Positions 24,469 to 31,834 are shown, counted from the first letter of the stretch. The stretch is 64,000 nt of DNA from an uncultured Cohaesibacter sp. (GCF_963676485.1 NZ_OY781114.1:3054501-3118500), one strand, 5' to 3'. Program-made: numbers and translations. Notes: generated by a model from the sequence alone, not told the origin.

Positions 24469-25173
24469 ATGATGAAGTGGTTGGTATTGTTACTTTGCTT
24501 TTTGGTTCCAACTTCAGCGGGAGCGGAAAGTCTGATTAAACAAATCAAAAGCACAATAACAGCACGAGCTGGCTTGCCGGGGTTGGAGTTTGGTGAAAAG
24601 TCCAAACTTATTTCTATCAATTCAAATAGTCAGGTAAGCTTTGTTTTTCTGTGCAGTGCGGGAAAGGAAGGTGGGGTCGGAGATAAAGCGGTTGAAGCGG
24701 TGTATGACGCATTGGTTGCTTCAACAAAAGGGATGGCTAGTTTTGTTAAACGTCGATTGCAAAAGGCTTTGATAAAGGGTTTCGTGAATGCTGGCGATGC
24801 TTACTGCGGTGTTCTCGCTACGCGGACAGGCACTTTCAAAAAGGCTAAAAACTTAAGAAGTGGAAGCATTTGGACGACTGCGTGGTTGGATGGGAAAGCT
24901 TTGAAAACCGAAACCGATAGCTTTTGGTGTAGCGTTCTCGACGCCCACTATGCGTGCTTTGAAGTGGCAGAAACAAAAGACAACAAGGAATTGGATGGTG
25001 TCAGCGGTTGCTTTGAGGTCAAAATTGATGACGAATTAATTTCTTACTCTTTCGGTCGTGGTTCATCCATTCCCGAAAGAGTTAGTGCAACTTTTTCACC
25101 TCAGGATTCTGAGTCAAATCTAAGTTGTAAAGATAGAAAGCTGGATGCCCAGTTGGAACAAGAGTTCAACTAA
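24469..25173 (+). CDS. Secreted accessory protein of unknown function
   Basis: 234 residues with a strong Sec signal peptide (MMKWLVLLLCFLVPTSAGAES, cleavage after AGA). Cys residues at several places (FLCSAG, DAYCGVL, FWCSVL, YACFEV, SGCFEV, LSCKD) suggest disulfides in the periplasm or outside. G+C is lower than in the tail genes, and it has a good SD (GGGAGGAG) and its own possible promoter at 24410-24445. It lies between the tail and lysis blocks, a usual place for moron genes. It could act on the host envelope or on competitors, but no family is recognised. Confidence 0.6.
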   Translation: MMKWLVLLLCFLVPTSAGAESLIKQIKSTITARAGLPGLEFGEKSKLISINSNSQVSFVFLCSAGKEGGVGDKAVEAVYDALVASTKGMASFVKRRLQKALIKGFVNAGDAYCGVLATRTGTFKKAKNLRSGSIWTTAWLDGKALKTETDSFWCSVLDAHYACFEVAETKDNKELDGVSGCFEVKIDDELISYSFGRGSSIPERVSATFSPQDSESNLSCKDRKLDAQLEQEFN

Positions 25174-25310
25174 AATAATCATCACTCAGTAGAGCTAGTT
25201 TGTCTTGCCGCTTTAGAACTGAGCGGATCGATGCCATCGGATGCTTCGATTATATGGGGACCAAATTTAATTACCCAGCTTGTTCTGACAATTCGGAAAT
25301 CATGTTGAGC

Positions 25311-25340
25311 GTCGGGTCAGTCAATGACCCGGCCTTTTTT
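25311..25340 (+). terminator. Rho-independent terminator
   Basis: CGGGTCA (25313-25319) pairs with TGACCCG (25325-25331), and T6 follows at 25335-25340. It would end a transcript from the accessory gene. Confidence 0.8.
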
Positions 25341-25477
25341 ATGCTAAATGCGTTGCTGTAGTGGCGTTCATACGAACGCCTGTTAGCAAGGTTTGATTTC
25401 TGCGCACCGATTAAGGCCATTCGCGCTTTGGCCGCTAATTGGCCGCGATAAACACCTCACCAAAGTGACTTGAGATG

Positions 25478-25501
25478 GCTGCCTTTTAGGCGGCTTTTTT
25501 T
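25478..25501 (+). terminator. Terminator just before the endolysin gene
   Basis: GCTGCC/GGCGGC with a TTTTA loop and seven T. It lies 14 bp before ATG 25516, the same close terminator-to-start layout seen before the sheath, E and tape measure genes. Confidence 0.75.
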
Positions 25502-25515
25502 ATGAGGATAGTGAA

Positions 25516-26223
25516 ATGAGAAACCTCTCAACCGAGCAGCTCAGGCGCGTTCAAGTCAGGCTCAAGGCTTTGGGCTTCGATCCGGGGCCTATTGATGGCT
25601 TGCCGGGGCCAAAGACCTCGGCGGCGATCATCGCCTTTAAAAAATCGGTCAACCTCAACCCGCGCGATAAGGTCGGTCCGATCACTTTGCGCATGCTGTT
25701 TGAGGTCAAGACCAATGCAAAGGGCGTTGAGCTGGACATTCCGCCTCTTGCTCGGCCACTTATCCAGCGCCTTGGCTGGCATGAGGGCCGCAATACGCTT
25801 GATCTGACGCGCTGGTTTCGCGCCTTTGGCAAGGTGCTGGGCAACCCTAAACAGCTTCCTTGGTGTGGTGAGGGGGCCGAGAATGCTGCACTGGAAATGT
25901 TTCCATCGGTGCCGGTGCCGTCCAATCCGTTCTTTGCTCAAAACTGGCGGTTTTATGGCGTTGATGCTGGCGGGCCGATGATCGGATCATTCGGGGTTAT
26001 CCGCTGGAGCGCAAAGGCTGGTCATATCGGGGTTGTTGCCAATTATGATCGCAAGACCGGCATGGTCACCCTGTTGGGCTGCAATCAGAAAAACCGGATC
26101 GGCTATGATAGTTTCCATATTCGCCACTTCATAGCCTTCCGCGTGCCGCCTTCTGAGGAAGGCAAGATCTATGCGCCTTTTGCAGGGACGCGTCCATCCT
26201 CTGGCTATGGGGCAACACGATGA
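25516..26223 (+). CDS. Endolysin with peptidoglycan-binding and CHAP-like domains
   Basis: 235 residues. Residues 1-65 are a PG_binding_1 domain (LSTEQLRRVQVRLKALGFDP, GLPGPKTSAAIIAFK). The C-terminal part (about 85-215) fits the TIGR02594 family of NlpC/P60-CHAP type: the candidate catalytic Cys is in LPWCGEGAENAAL and the His in AGHIGVVANY. There is no signal peptide, so export needs the holin coded next. It would release particles at lysis. It overlaps the holin gene (ATGA). Confidence 0.85.
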   Translation: MRNLSTEQLRRVQVRLKALGFDPGPIDGLPGPKTSAAIIAFKKSVNLNPRDKVGPITLRMLFEVKTNAKGVELDIPPLARPLIQRLGWHEGRNTLDLTRWFRAFGKVLGNPKQLPWCGEGAENAALEMFPSVPVPSNPFFAQNWRFYGVDAGGPMIGSFGVIRWSAKAGHIGVVANYDRKTGMVTLLGCNQKNRIGYDSFHIRHFIAFRVPPSEEGKIYAPFAGTRPSSGYGATR

Positions 26224-26540
26224 GAGACAATGTTCCAAACACCAAGGGCTATCTCTTGCCAGATCCCGCCTATGTCCATGCTTGGCAAGTGCGGCGTCTC
26301 TGGCGTCCTCTTTTTGCCTTGGTCTTTATTCTCTTCTTTGCGGCGTTGGCGCTGACGGTCCTGCTCTTGCTGGCCGTGGGGCGGGCTCAGCTCGATGATG
26401 CCTCAAATCTGCTGATTGTGATGATCGGCACCGGTGGTGCAGTGACTGGCGCTCATACCATTGGCCGCTCGTGGGAAAAGCGTCACGGCGCTGACGGTTT
26501 CTTTCCGCCGGATCCGGGGCGAATGGAGGCGGGTGACTGA
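26220..26540 (+). CDS. Holin-like membrane protein
   Basis: 106 residues with a strong membrane segment at about 33-57 (LFALVFILFFAALALTVLLLLAV) and a weaker one at 66-85 (LLIVMIGTGGAVTGAHTI), then a charged C-terminus. Coded directly after the endolysin and before Rz/Rz1, it is the probable holin. Confidence 0.7.
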   Translation: MRDNVPNTKGYLLPDPAYVHAWQVRRLWRPLFALVFILFFAALALTVLLLLAVGRAQLDDASNLLIVMIGTGGAVTGAHTIGRSWEKRHGADGFFPPDPGRMEAGD

Positions 26541-26542
26541 TT

Positions 26543-26887
26543 ATGTGGCTGTCGTTTTTAACGGATCGGCGGGTGTGGTTTGCCTTGGCTTTCCTCCTGG
26601 CTGTGTGTGCGGCCTATGGCAAGGGGCGATTGGATCAATTCAGGATTGCCCAGATCGAGGCACAAAAAGTGCAAATCGATCTCAAGGATGGCCATATCAA
26701 GAGCCTGACCCGATCCATCAAAATCAATGCCGAGGCCTTGGAAAATGCCGTTATACGCGCGCAAACCCGTGAGGCTGAGCAATCAAACCTTGAGCAGAAG
26801 GTAAAAGACTATGAGGCGCAACTTGGTCGGGCTGATGCTTGCATCCTTACTGATGATGACGTTAGCCGGTTGCGAGACATCAAGTGA
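26543..26887 (+). CDS. Rz-like spanin, inner membrane subunit
   Basis: 114 residues: a signal-anchor (VWFALAFLLAVCAAYGKGR) followed by a long coiled coil (QIEAQKVQIDLKDGHIKSLT through AEQSNLEQKVKDYEAQL). This is the form of Rz. The lipoprotein Rz1 is coded in another frame inside its 3' end, as in many phages. Confidence 0.78.
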   Translation: MWLSFLTDRRVWFALAFLLAVCAAYGKGRLDQFRIAQIEAQKVQIDLKDGHIKSLTRSIKINAEALENAVIRAQTREAEQSNLEQKVKDYEAQLGRADACILTDDDVSRLRDIK

Positions 26888-27089
26888 GGCGGTCAGGGCG
26901 GATTATTTGCCGCCTATGCCTGCCGATCTGCAACGTCAGTGCTCGGATCCGGGCGTCCAGACCGGTCGGGATGCACGGGCGGTGATTGCTCGTCATCGTC
27001 AATCCTTGGCTGAATGTCGCAACCGTCACCGCGATACTGTGCAATTCTATAAGCAGGTTCGTGGTGCTCGCGTAAGGGCTGGCCAATGA
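26811..27089 (+). CDS. Rz1-like spanin lipoprotein
   Basis: 92 residues with a lipobox (MMTLAGC, Cys near residue 21) and Pro-rich start of the mature part (YLPPMPADL). It starts inside the Rz gene in a different frame and runs 200 bp past it. With Rz it would bridge the periplasm and fuse the membranes at the end of lysis. Confidence 0.78.
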   Translation: MRRNLVGLMLASLLMMTLAGCETSSEAVRADYLPPMPADLQRQCSDPGVQTGRDARAVIARHRQSLAECRNRHRDTVQFYKQVRGARVRAGQ

Positions 27090-27292
27090 TCTCTCAGTCG
27101 GAAACAAAAGTCGCTGCCGCATTGGGGGTCAATGGAATGGCGTATTATTGGGATCAGTATTTCAATCCCATTTTGCAGGGTGTCCTGCTGATCTTCACGA
27201 TCGTTGCCATGTTCATGTTGATCCTGAACAGATGGCAAGACTGGCGGATCAAGCGCAATCAGCTCCGAGAGGCTGATGCCGCTGCCAAATAA
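27086..27292 (+). CDS. Small membrane protein of the lysis cassette
   Basis: 68 residues with one membrane segment (about 30-48, GVLLIFTIVAMFMLIL) and a basic C-terminus (WRIKRNQLREADAAAK). It overlaps Rz1 by four bases and is followed by a strong terminator, so it is the last gene of the late transcript. It may be a second holin or antiholin. Confidence 0.65.
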   Translation: MISQSETKVAAALGVNGMAYYWDQYFNPILQGVLLIFTIVAMFMLILNRWQDWRIKRNQLREADAAAK

Positions 27293-27299
27293 ACCAAAA

Positions 27300-27330
27300 G
27301 CCCGCTGGTTCATCCCGGCGGGCTTTTTTT
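27300..27330 (+). terminator. Rho-independent terminator ending the late operon
   Basis: GCCCGC pairs with GCGGGC, with T7 after the stem, eight bases after the last lysis gene. Confidence 0.88.
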
Positions 27331-27357
27331 GTGCCTTGCGAGAGCATCAAGCTTTGA

Positions 27358-27513
27358 GAATACAGCACCCCAAAAAAGGCTGTGGTCTCCATCAAGTATG
27401 TTCCCGAGATCCGTGAGATTTTCAAAGGCTTCGAGATCGAGGAAGTCACTCTCAGCTATACAGCCAACGACAAGAGACAGAAGAAGGCCAAGGAGTTGGT
27501 GATCGGGAACTGA
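27358..27513 (+). pseudogene. 3' fragment of a D12-class DNA adenine methylase
   Basis: An open frame of 51 codons without a credible start reads KAVVSIKYVPEIREIFKGFE, then IEEVTLSYTAN and KELVIGN. V-S-x-K-x-V-P-E-I-R-x-x-x-K-G-F followed by E-L-x-I-x-N is the C-terminal pattern of Dam/D12 N6-adenine methyltransferases, which phages often carry. The catalytic DPPY part is absent, so it is a remnant, probably left by deletion or recombination at the element's right end. Confidence 0.55.
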
Positions 27514-27657
27514 GAAAATTCATCTGCTCTTTGCTGACGTTCGTGCCAACCGCAACAAAGGTCGGTTCGGAGCCCTTTGTGCCTTCATTCAGCTTTACTG
27601 TCGATGTCAGCTTTCAACGGTTGTGTTAAGTTTTCGGTGTGGAGTGTCATGTGAGCA

Positions 27658-28254
27658 TTAATGCTCGGAGCACCTCATTATTCTTGCATCCATTGCACTC
27701 AATAAAACTTCGTTGCCGATCAATACCATTTCAGCGTCAGGAACAACAACCGCGCCGCCTTGCACATAACGAGTTCTGAATGGTCTGTCATAAGTCTTGT
27801 CCAAAAGGTCGAGGTGTGGGAAATACGCTCTCCATTGGTTATCTAGACTGATTATTTCACTCCCAGTTGCTCTTGATTGGATTTCCTCAGGAAGCTGTCG
27901 GTGCTGGGTTAGCGCTATCAATAGTTTTACGAATCTCCCTTCATGAAACTGGCCCTTTGCAGCTTGGTATGCACCATATGTATTGTGACCAAATTTCTTA
28001 AGTTCTTTGGAGCTTTTTCCAACTCCACGCAGCATTGCTTTCAAAGTAAGTTCTGCCGCCATGCCACAACTCTGTAACAACGGGCCCATGTAGAAACTCT
28101 GATTGCGGTCATGTTGATGTTTAAGCAAAACTCTGGCAGCAAACTGATAACTCCAAGCCCATTGCAAGTGCCCTGAAACTCCCATTTCATCATCAGGAGT
28201 TTCTACTGGCCAAGTGTCGACTAACTGAATTTGGTCATCAGCTTCTGTGGTCAT
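27658..28254 (-). CDS. HEPN-like protein, accessory gene at the element's right end
   Basis: 198 residues, mainly helical. MGPLLQSCGMAAELTLKAMLRGV followed by KFGHNTYGAYQAA resembles the HEPN fold (an A-E-L-x-L-K-A helix and a G-H-x-L/T-Y segment). I see no clear R-x4-6-H ribonuclease motif, so RNase activity is uncertain. It points against the late operon. Such genes next to an attachment site are often defence or toxin-like cargo, but that is inference. A palindrome GAGCATTAATGCTC (27653-27666) covers its stop codon. Confidence 0.55.
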   Translation of the reverse strand: MTTEADDQIQLVDTWPVETPDDEMGVSGHLQWAWSYQFAARVLLKHQHDRNQSFYMGPLLQSCGMAAELTLKAMLRGVGKSSKELKKFGHNTYGAYQAAKGQFHEGRFVKLLIALTQHRQLPEEIQSRATGSEIISLDNQWRAYFPHLDLLDKTYDRPFRTRYVQGGAVVVPDAEMVLIGNEVLLSAMDARIMRCSEH

Positions 28255-28267
28255 TACTTTTGTTCTC

Positions 28268-28456
28268 CTAGTTGTGTAACACCTCTAAAGACAACCCGGT
28301 CTGGGCATAAATTCTCGTATAGCCCTTTTGCTGTGACTTCGCCATAAAGTACTTACTAAGAGACGGCGTCATCGGCCTTTCTGTTGCAAACAGGAATCTA
28401 TAAGCGGTCATTGCTGTGAAGCCTTTAAATGTCCCCTTCGTCCGCACTCCTACCAA
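28268..28456 (-). CDS. Short hypothetical ORF upstream of the HEPN-like gene
   Basis: 62 codons ending 14 bp before the HEPN-like start. The end reads FMAKSQQKGYTRIYAQTGLS and looks natural, but the beginning does not, so it may be the 3' remnant of a longer gene. No family is recognised. Confidence 0.3.
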   Translation of the reverse strand: MVGVRTKGTFKGFTAMTAYRFLFATERPMTPSLSKYFMAKSQQKGYTRIYAQTGLSLEVLHN

Positions 28457-28766
28457 TCTTACGTGCAGTTCCGAATGGCTCCATTTTCATCTTTATGAGT
28501 GCCGCAATAAACGTGTTTTTATAGGAGATAAAGTTGTCCTGAAAACACGCGTTAAACAGATACAGAAAAGCTGGCTAAAGCGGTCTCTCTAACGGAAACG
28601 GTTGTGCCAAGAGAAGCGTCAACCCGTGAAAAGCCGCGCCAAAATGCCTATGCTGGAAGGACGAATGAAGAACAGAAAATGTAAAACTTTTCAAAGAAAA
28701 GTGTAAAACCAAAAATATTATGACTTTTTGGTATTGCTTATATATTTGATTTATTTGGGAAAATTT
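28457..28766. other. Non-coding stretch between cargo genes and the tRNA
   Basis: No gene is supported. The last 120 bases (28660-28766) are very A+T-rich and directly precede the tRNA 3' end. This is where the right attachment junction and any excisionase or integrase arm sites would lie. Confidence 0.4.
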
Positions 28767-28843
28767 TGGTAGCGGAGGAGGGACTTGAACCCCCGACACG
28801 CGGATTATGATTCCGCTGCTCTAACCAACTGAGCTACTCCGCC
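28767..28843 (-). tRNA. tRNA-Met (anticodon CAT)
   Basis: A 77-base cloverleaf with encoded CCA at 28767-28769. The acceptor is GGCGGAG/CTCCGCT, the anticodon stem GCGGA/TCCGC encloses ATCATAA with anticodon CAT, and the T arm has GTTCAAGTC. It resembles the elongator tRNA-Met of rhizobia rather than initiator tRNA (no run of three G-C pairs in the anticodon stem). A CAT tRNA-Ile2 cannot be excluded by eye. The 3' end faces the phage element, as expected if the element integrated at it. Confidence 0.9.
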
Positions 28844-29140
28844 AAACCGTTTGCTTGCCCGTTTGGGCGCGGTGTGTGAGGCTTATAGGCATCGTGTGTT
28901 TGGCTGTCAAGCTGGCTTTGCAGCATGTAGGCAGAAAAATCGCTGTTGTGAATAAAGCCTTTGGCAACATGGGCGTAACGAACGGAGGAATACGTATCCT
29001 GAACAAGGGCATATGGGGGATCTGGCGTTTCGTCTTGTTGATCTGGATTGATTTGTTTCTCCTGCAACGCTTTCTTGCCTGATGCACCTTCCTGTCTTTA
29101 TAAAAACCCATACATCATGGCAATGGCAGGAGAAATCGAC

Positions 29141-29911
29141 GTGCAGACCAGATTGAATTTTGTAGACATGGGTGAGGGGGATGGCGATCCCGTGGTCTTT
29201 CTGCACGGCTTTGGTGGCGATGTGAGCGGCTGGTTGAATTTTCAGGTTGGACTGTCTGGTTCCTGGCGCTCACTTGCTTTCGATCTGCCTGGCCATGGAG
29301 GATCGCTGGACTATCCAAAAACATGCAATGCAGTGGTTGCTGCCAAGGCGGTTCTGGATGATCTGGCAGCCATGAATATCGGTAAGGTTCATCTTGTGGG
29401 GCATTCCATGGGCGGTGCGGCAGCGTCTGTTATCGCCTTAAGGCGGCCCGAGCTCGTGGCTTCTCTCAGCCTTCTTGCGCCGGGTGGTTTCGGGGCTGAG
29501 ATCAATCAGGCCCTGCTAAGGCGCTATGCCTCGCAACAGGATGAGGAAGGCTTGCAGATGGTGCTGGAGCAGTTTTTTGGTACTGAGTTCCGTCTGCCCC
29601 GTGCCATGGCAGGCTATGCGGCAAAGCAGCGTCAGGATCCGCGTATGTGCGAAAATCTGAAGCGGACTGCCGAGGCCATTCTGGATGGCAAGAGACAGAA
29701 GATATTGCCGCTGGATGAATTGGGAGCCTTGCCTGTGCCTATCAAGATACTCTGGGGGCGTCAGGATCGCGTCATTCCCGTCGGTCAATGTGTTGGTCTG
29801 CCTCCCATGATGGCGGTGCATATTTTCGAGAAAGCAGGCCATATGGTGCATCTGGAGGCCAGCCGCGAGGTCTTGTCTCTCATACGACAGTGTATCCGCT
29901 CTGCACGCTAA
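29141..29911 (+). CDS. Alpha/beta hydrolase
   Basis: 256 residues. I chose GTG 29141 because AGGAG lies eight bases upstream; ATG 29117 or 29123 have no SD. The fold's marks are the oxyanion HGFGG, nucleophile GHSMGG (Ser), acid in GRQDRVIP (Asp) and His in AGHMVHLE. The sequence resembles the AcoC/enol-lactonase-type hydrolases (LDLPGHG, LVGHSMGGA, LLAPGGFGAEIN). It has no signal peptide, so it is cytosolic, and the substrate is unknown. It is the first chromosomal gene after the tRNA. Confidence 0.88.
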   Translation: MQTRLNFVDMGEGDGDPVVFLHGFGGDVSGWLNFQVGLSGSWRSLAFDLPGHGGSLDYPKTCNAVVAAKAVLDDLAAMNIGKVHLVGHSMGGAAASVIALRRPELVASLSLLAPGGFGAEINQALLRRYASQQDEEGLQMVLEQFFGTEFRLPRAMAGYAAKQRQDPRMCENLKRTAEAILDGKRQKILPLDELGALPVPIKILWGRQDRVIPVGQCVGLPPMMAVHIFEKAGHMVHLEASREVLSLIRQCIRSAR

Positions 29912-29974
29912 AAGTGCAGCGATATGTGTTGGTTAACATGGTCTTGCTTAACCATGATGAGTTGTTGTTATCTC

Positions 29975-29990
29975 TTAACAATTGCTTAAC
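29975..29990. promoter_or_regulatory. Candidate CtrA binding site
   Basis: TTAA at 29975-29978 and TTAAC at 29986-29990 are exactly seven bases apart, the full CtrA site. A perfect palindrome GCTTAACGTTAAGC (29984-29997) overlaps it. It lies 186 bp upstream of the membrane protein gene at 30176. CtrA controls cell-cycle and motility genes in this class. Confidence 0.5.
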
Positions 29991-30175
29991 GTTAAGCGAG
30001 GGCATATATTGATAGTCTGTATTCGAGAGATGACAGAAGCCATCGTTTGAGGTCTTTAGAGGAAGGACATCAGTCAGATGCGCTTTGATTCGCTCAATTT
30101 ATTACAATGGATGGGGACTGGGATCAGGTTTGCCGCTGGCAAAAATGGTTTTGAGTAGACGGACGGGATTCGGAC

Positions 30176-30751
30176 ATGGAAGAGCAACAACACACTGAAA
30201 ATAAACGCAGTCTCGACCGTGCCATTCGTGATGTCCGCATTGCTGATGTGGAGCAAAGCAGCGTGGTTGTCGAGCTTGGTGACACCGAGCGCGCCCGATT
30301 GGAGATTCTCCACGAGGCGCTTGAGGATGTCGCTAAAGAACTGCCGGAAGATATGGAAATGCTAACATTCCAGATCGTGCCCGGCCGTAAACCCCGCTTC
30401 TGGATCGACATTACAAGCTTTGTTGAAATGGCTCGCGACAAGCGGACTTATCGTTTTCTTAAGGATACCCGGCTGGGGCGGGTTGTGCTGGCTGAAAGTC
30501 AGGACGTGGATGATGTCGCTGATTCCGTCACCCACTATTTGGCTGAACGGATTATTGAACGCGAGAAGGCCATCGAGTCCGATTATCTGCTGAACAAGAT
30601 GTCTGACAAGGCGATCAATCCGAAAACCGCCGCACTGGCCAAGCGCAATCGGTCCGGCGGGACCAATGCGATCTGGTGGTTCCTGTGCGGTATTCTGGCC
30701 GGTGCGATCGGGCTTGTGCTTTACGCCTGGTTCCTGCCTACCAATTTCTAA
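30176..30751 (+). CDS. Conserved hypothetical protein with a C-terminal membrane anchor
   Basis: 191 residues. A soluble domain with PRFWIDITSFVEMARDKRTY and LKDTRLGRVVLAES is followed by a helical, charged part and one C-terminal membrane segment (about 165-187, WWFLCGILAGAIGLVLYAWF). I know no function. A CtrA site lies upstream, which hints at cell-cycle control. It is convergent with the phosphoesterase. Confidence 0.7.
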   Translation: MEEQQHTENKRSLDRAIRDVRIADVEQSSVVVELGDTERARLEILHEALEDVAKELPEDMEMLTFQIVPGRKPRFWIDITSFVEMARDKRTYRFLKDTRLGRVVLAESQDVDDVADSVTHYLAERIIEREKAIESDYLLNKMSDKAINPKTAALAKRNRSGGTNAIWWFLCGILAGAIGLVLYAWFLPTNF

Positions 30752-30789
30752 CTTGGATATGCGCCTGTCAGTGCGTGAGCGCAGCGCTT

Positions 30790-31698
30790 TTACGCGTTGG
30801 GGATGGGGAGCATCTGGTTGCTCAACTCGCTGATCTGTTTGTCTTGCGAAGAATAGCCGCGCTCGATGAGCCTGCAGCGCCAATCGCCTGCTTCTCCATC
30901 AATATCGAATAGATTGAAACGCGCCGCCGGCTTGTGGCTGTTGCCCAATCCTTGCGAGGCGCTCGGAACGCAGATGACCGGAATGGGGCCATTGGGGCCT
31001 TGGGTGGTTTCCTTCGTCAAGAGATGGGTGTGTCCGTGCAGGACCAGTTCTGACCCATGCTTGGCCAGCGTTTTGCGGAAGCGTGAGCCACCGATCAGTC
31101 TTTTGTGCCAATGGGTCGAGCGTTTCAGCGGCGGATGATGGATCATGACAACGCGAAAGAGGCCCTTTTCCTTGCACTCATCCAGCAGCTTGGCGAGCTT
31201 TTTGGCCTGCGACTTTCGGAAATAGCCGGTCGCCAGCAACGGAAGGGTTGCCCGGGCGGAATTGACGCCGATGATGGCAATCTTCTCGCGTACCCTGAGA
31301 TAGGGGAAAGAAAGCGGGCCCGAATGGACGATATCTCCGCTCATGAAGGGGCGCCAGGCTTCTTCGGCTTTCATGCGCGCATTGGGCACATAGGCATCGT
31401 GATTGCCCGGGATGACCGATACATCTTCCGGCGCGCCCAGCGTGGTCAGCCAGCGCTTTGCATTGGCTATTTCTGCTGGTAGGGCCAGATTGACAAGGTC
31501 GCCCGTCACCGCCAGATGGTCCGGGTGCTGCTCCTGCATGTCGGTGATGAGATTATCCAGAGTGTCTGTCGTCAGAACACCCTTGCGATTTCGGCGCCAA
31601 TTGACATAACCAAAAATGCGCTTGTTGGCGAGCTGCCAGGCGGTTGCTTCGGGCAGGGGGCCAAGGTGGGGGTCTGAAATGTGCGCCAATCTAAACAT
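30790..31698 (-). CDS. Calcineurin-like metallophosphoesterase
   Basis: 302 residues from ATG 31698. The metal motifs occur in order: D-x-H in ISDPHLG, GDLVN, GNHD, HHPP and GHTH. Such enzymes hydrolyse phosphomono- or diesters with two metal ions; cyclic-nucleotide, UDP-diacylglucosamine and other substrates occur in the family, so the substrate is open. No signal peptide. The start at MFRLAHISD is typical; longer starts (31710, 31758) are open. Confidence 0.88.
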   Translation of the reverse strand: MFRLAHISDPHLGPLPEATAWQLANKRIFGYVNWRRNRKGVLTTDTLDNLITDMQEQHPDHLAVTGDLVNLALPAEIANAKRWLTTLGAPEDVSVIPGNHDAYVPNARMKAEEAWRPFMSGDIVHSGPLSFPYLRVREKIAIIGVNSARATLPLLATGYFRKSQAKKLAKLLDECKEKGLFRVVMIHHPPLKRSTHWHKRLIGGSRFRKTLAKHGSELVLHGHTHLLTKETTQGPNGPIPVICVPSASQGLGNSHKPAARFNLFDIDGEAGDWRCRLIERGYSSQDKQISELSNQMLPIPNA

Positions 31699-31795
31699 AA
31701 GATAGCGCATAGTGCTTTTTGTGCTGCGCGTCCAGATGCTTTTTGCGCTTCGCCCCAATTACTCTTGTTGTTTGATAGAAGGGCGAGCAGATAGC

Positions 31796-31834
31796 AAAAA
31801 GGGCAAGAGCCTTGCGCTGGCTCTTGCCCTTTTT
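31796..31834. terminator. Bidirectional rho-independent terminator
   Basis: A perfect 11-bp stem GGGCAAGAGCC/GGCTCTTGCCC with loop TTGCGCT, flanked by A5 and T5. It works on both strands. On the minus strand it follows the small ORF at 31886-32029. Confidence 0.9.

Larger units (their letters stand above)
25174..25515. other. Non-coding region between the accessory gene and the lysis cassette
   Basis: No gene is supported here. It holds two terminators (25311-25340 and 25478-25501) and, between them, a hairpin of 7-bp perfect arms (GGCGTTC-ATAC-GAACGCC, 25363-25380) flanked by TTGCT and AGCAA that can extend the stem. The octamer TTGGCCGC occurs twice around 25430-25445. A short structured RNA or a control site for lysis is possible. 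Confidence 0.4.

Noticed and set aside
25363-25380. GTTC-N4-GAAC as a second LexA box
   Set aside because: That inverted spacing is not the alphaproteobacterial LexA pattern (direct GTTC-N7-GTTC); it is treated as a hairpin.
1-28766. Transposase or insertion sequence borders
   Set aside because: No transposase-like frame and no terminal inverted repeats were seen; the reverse cassette at 2404-3915 has no visible flanking repeats.
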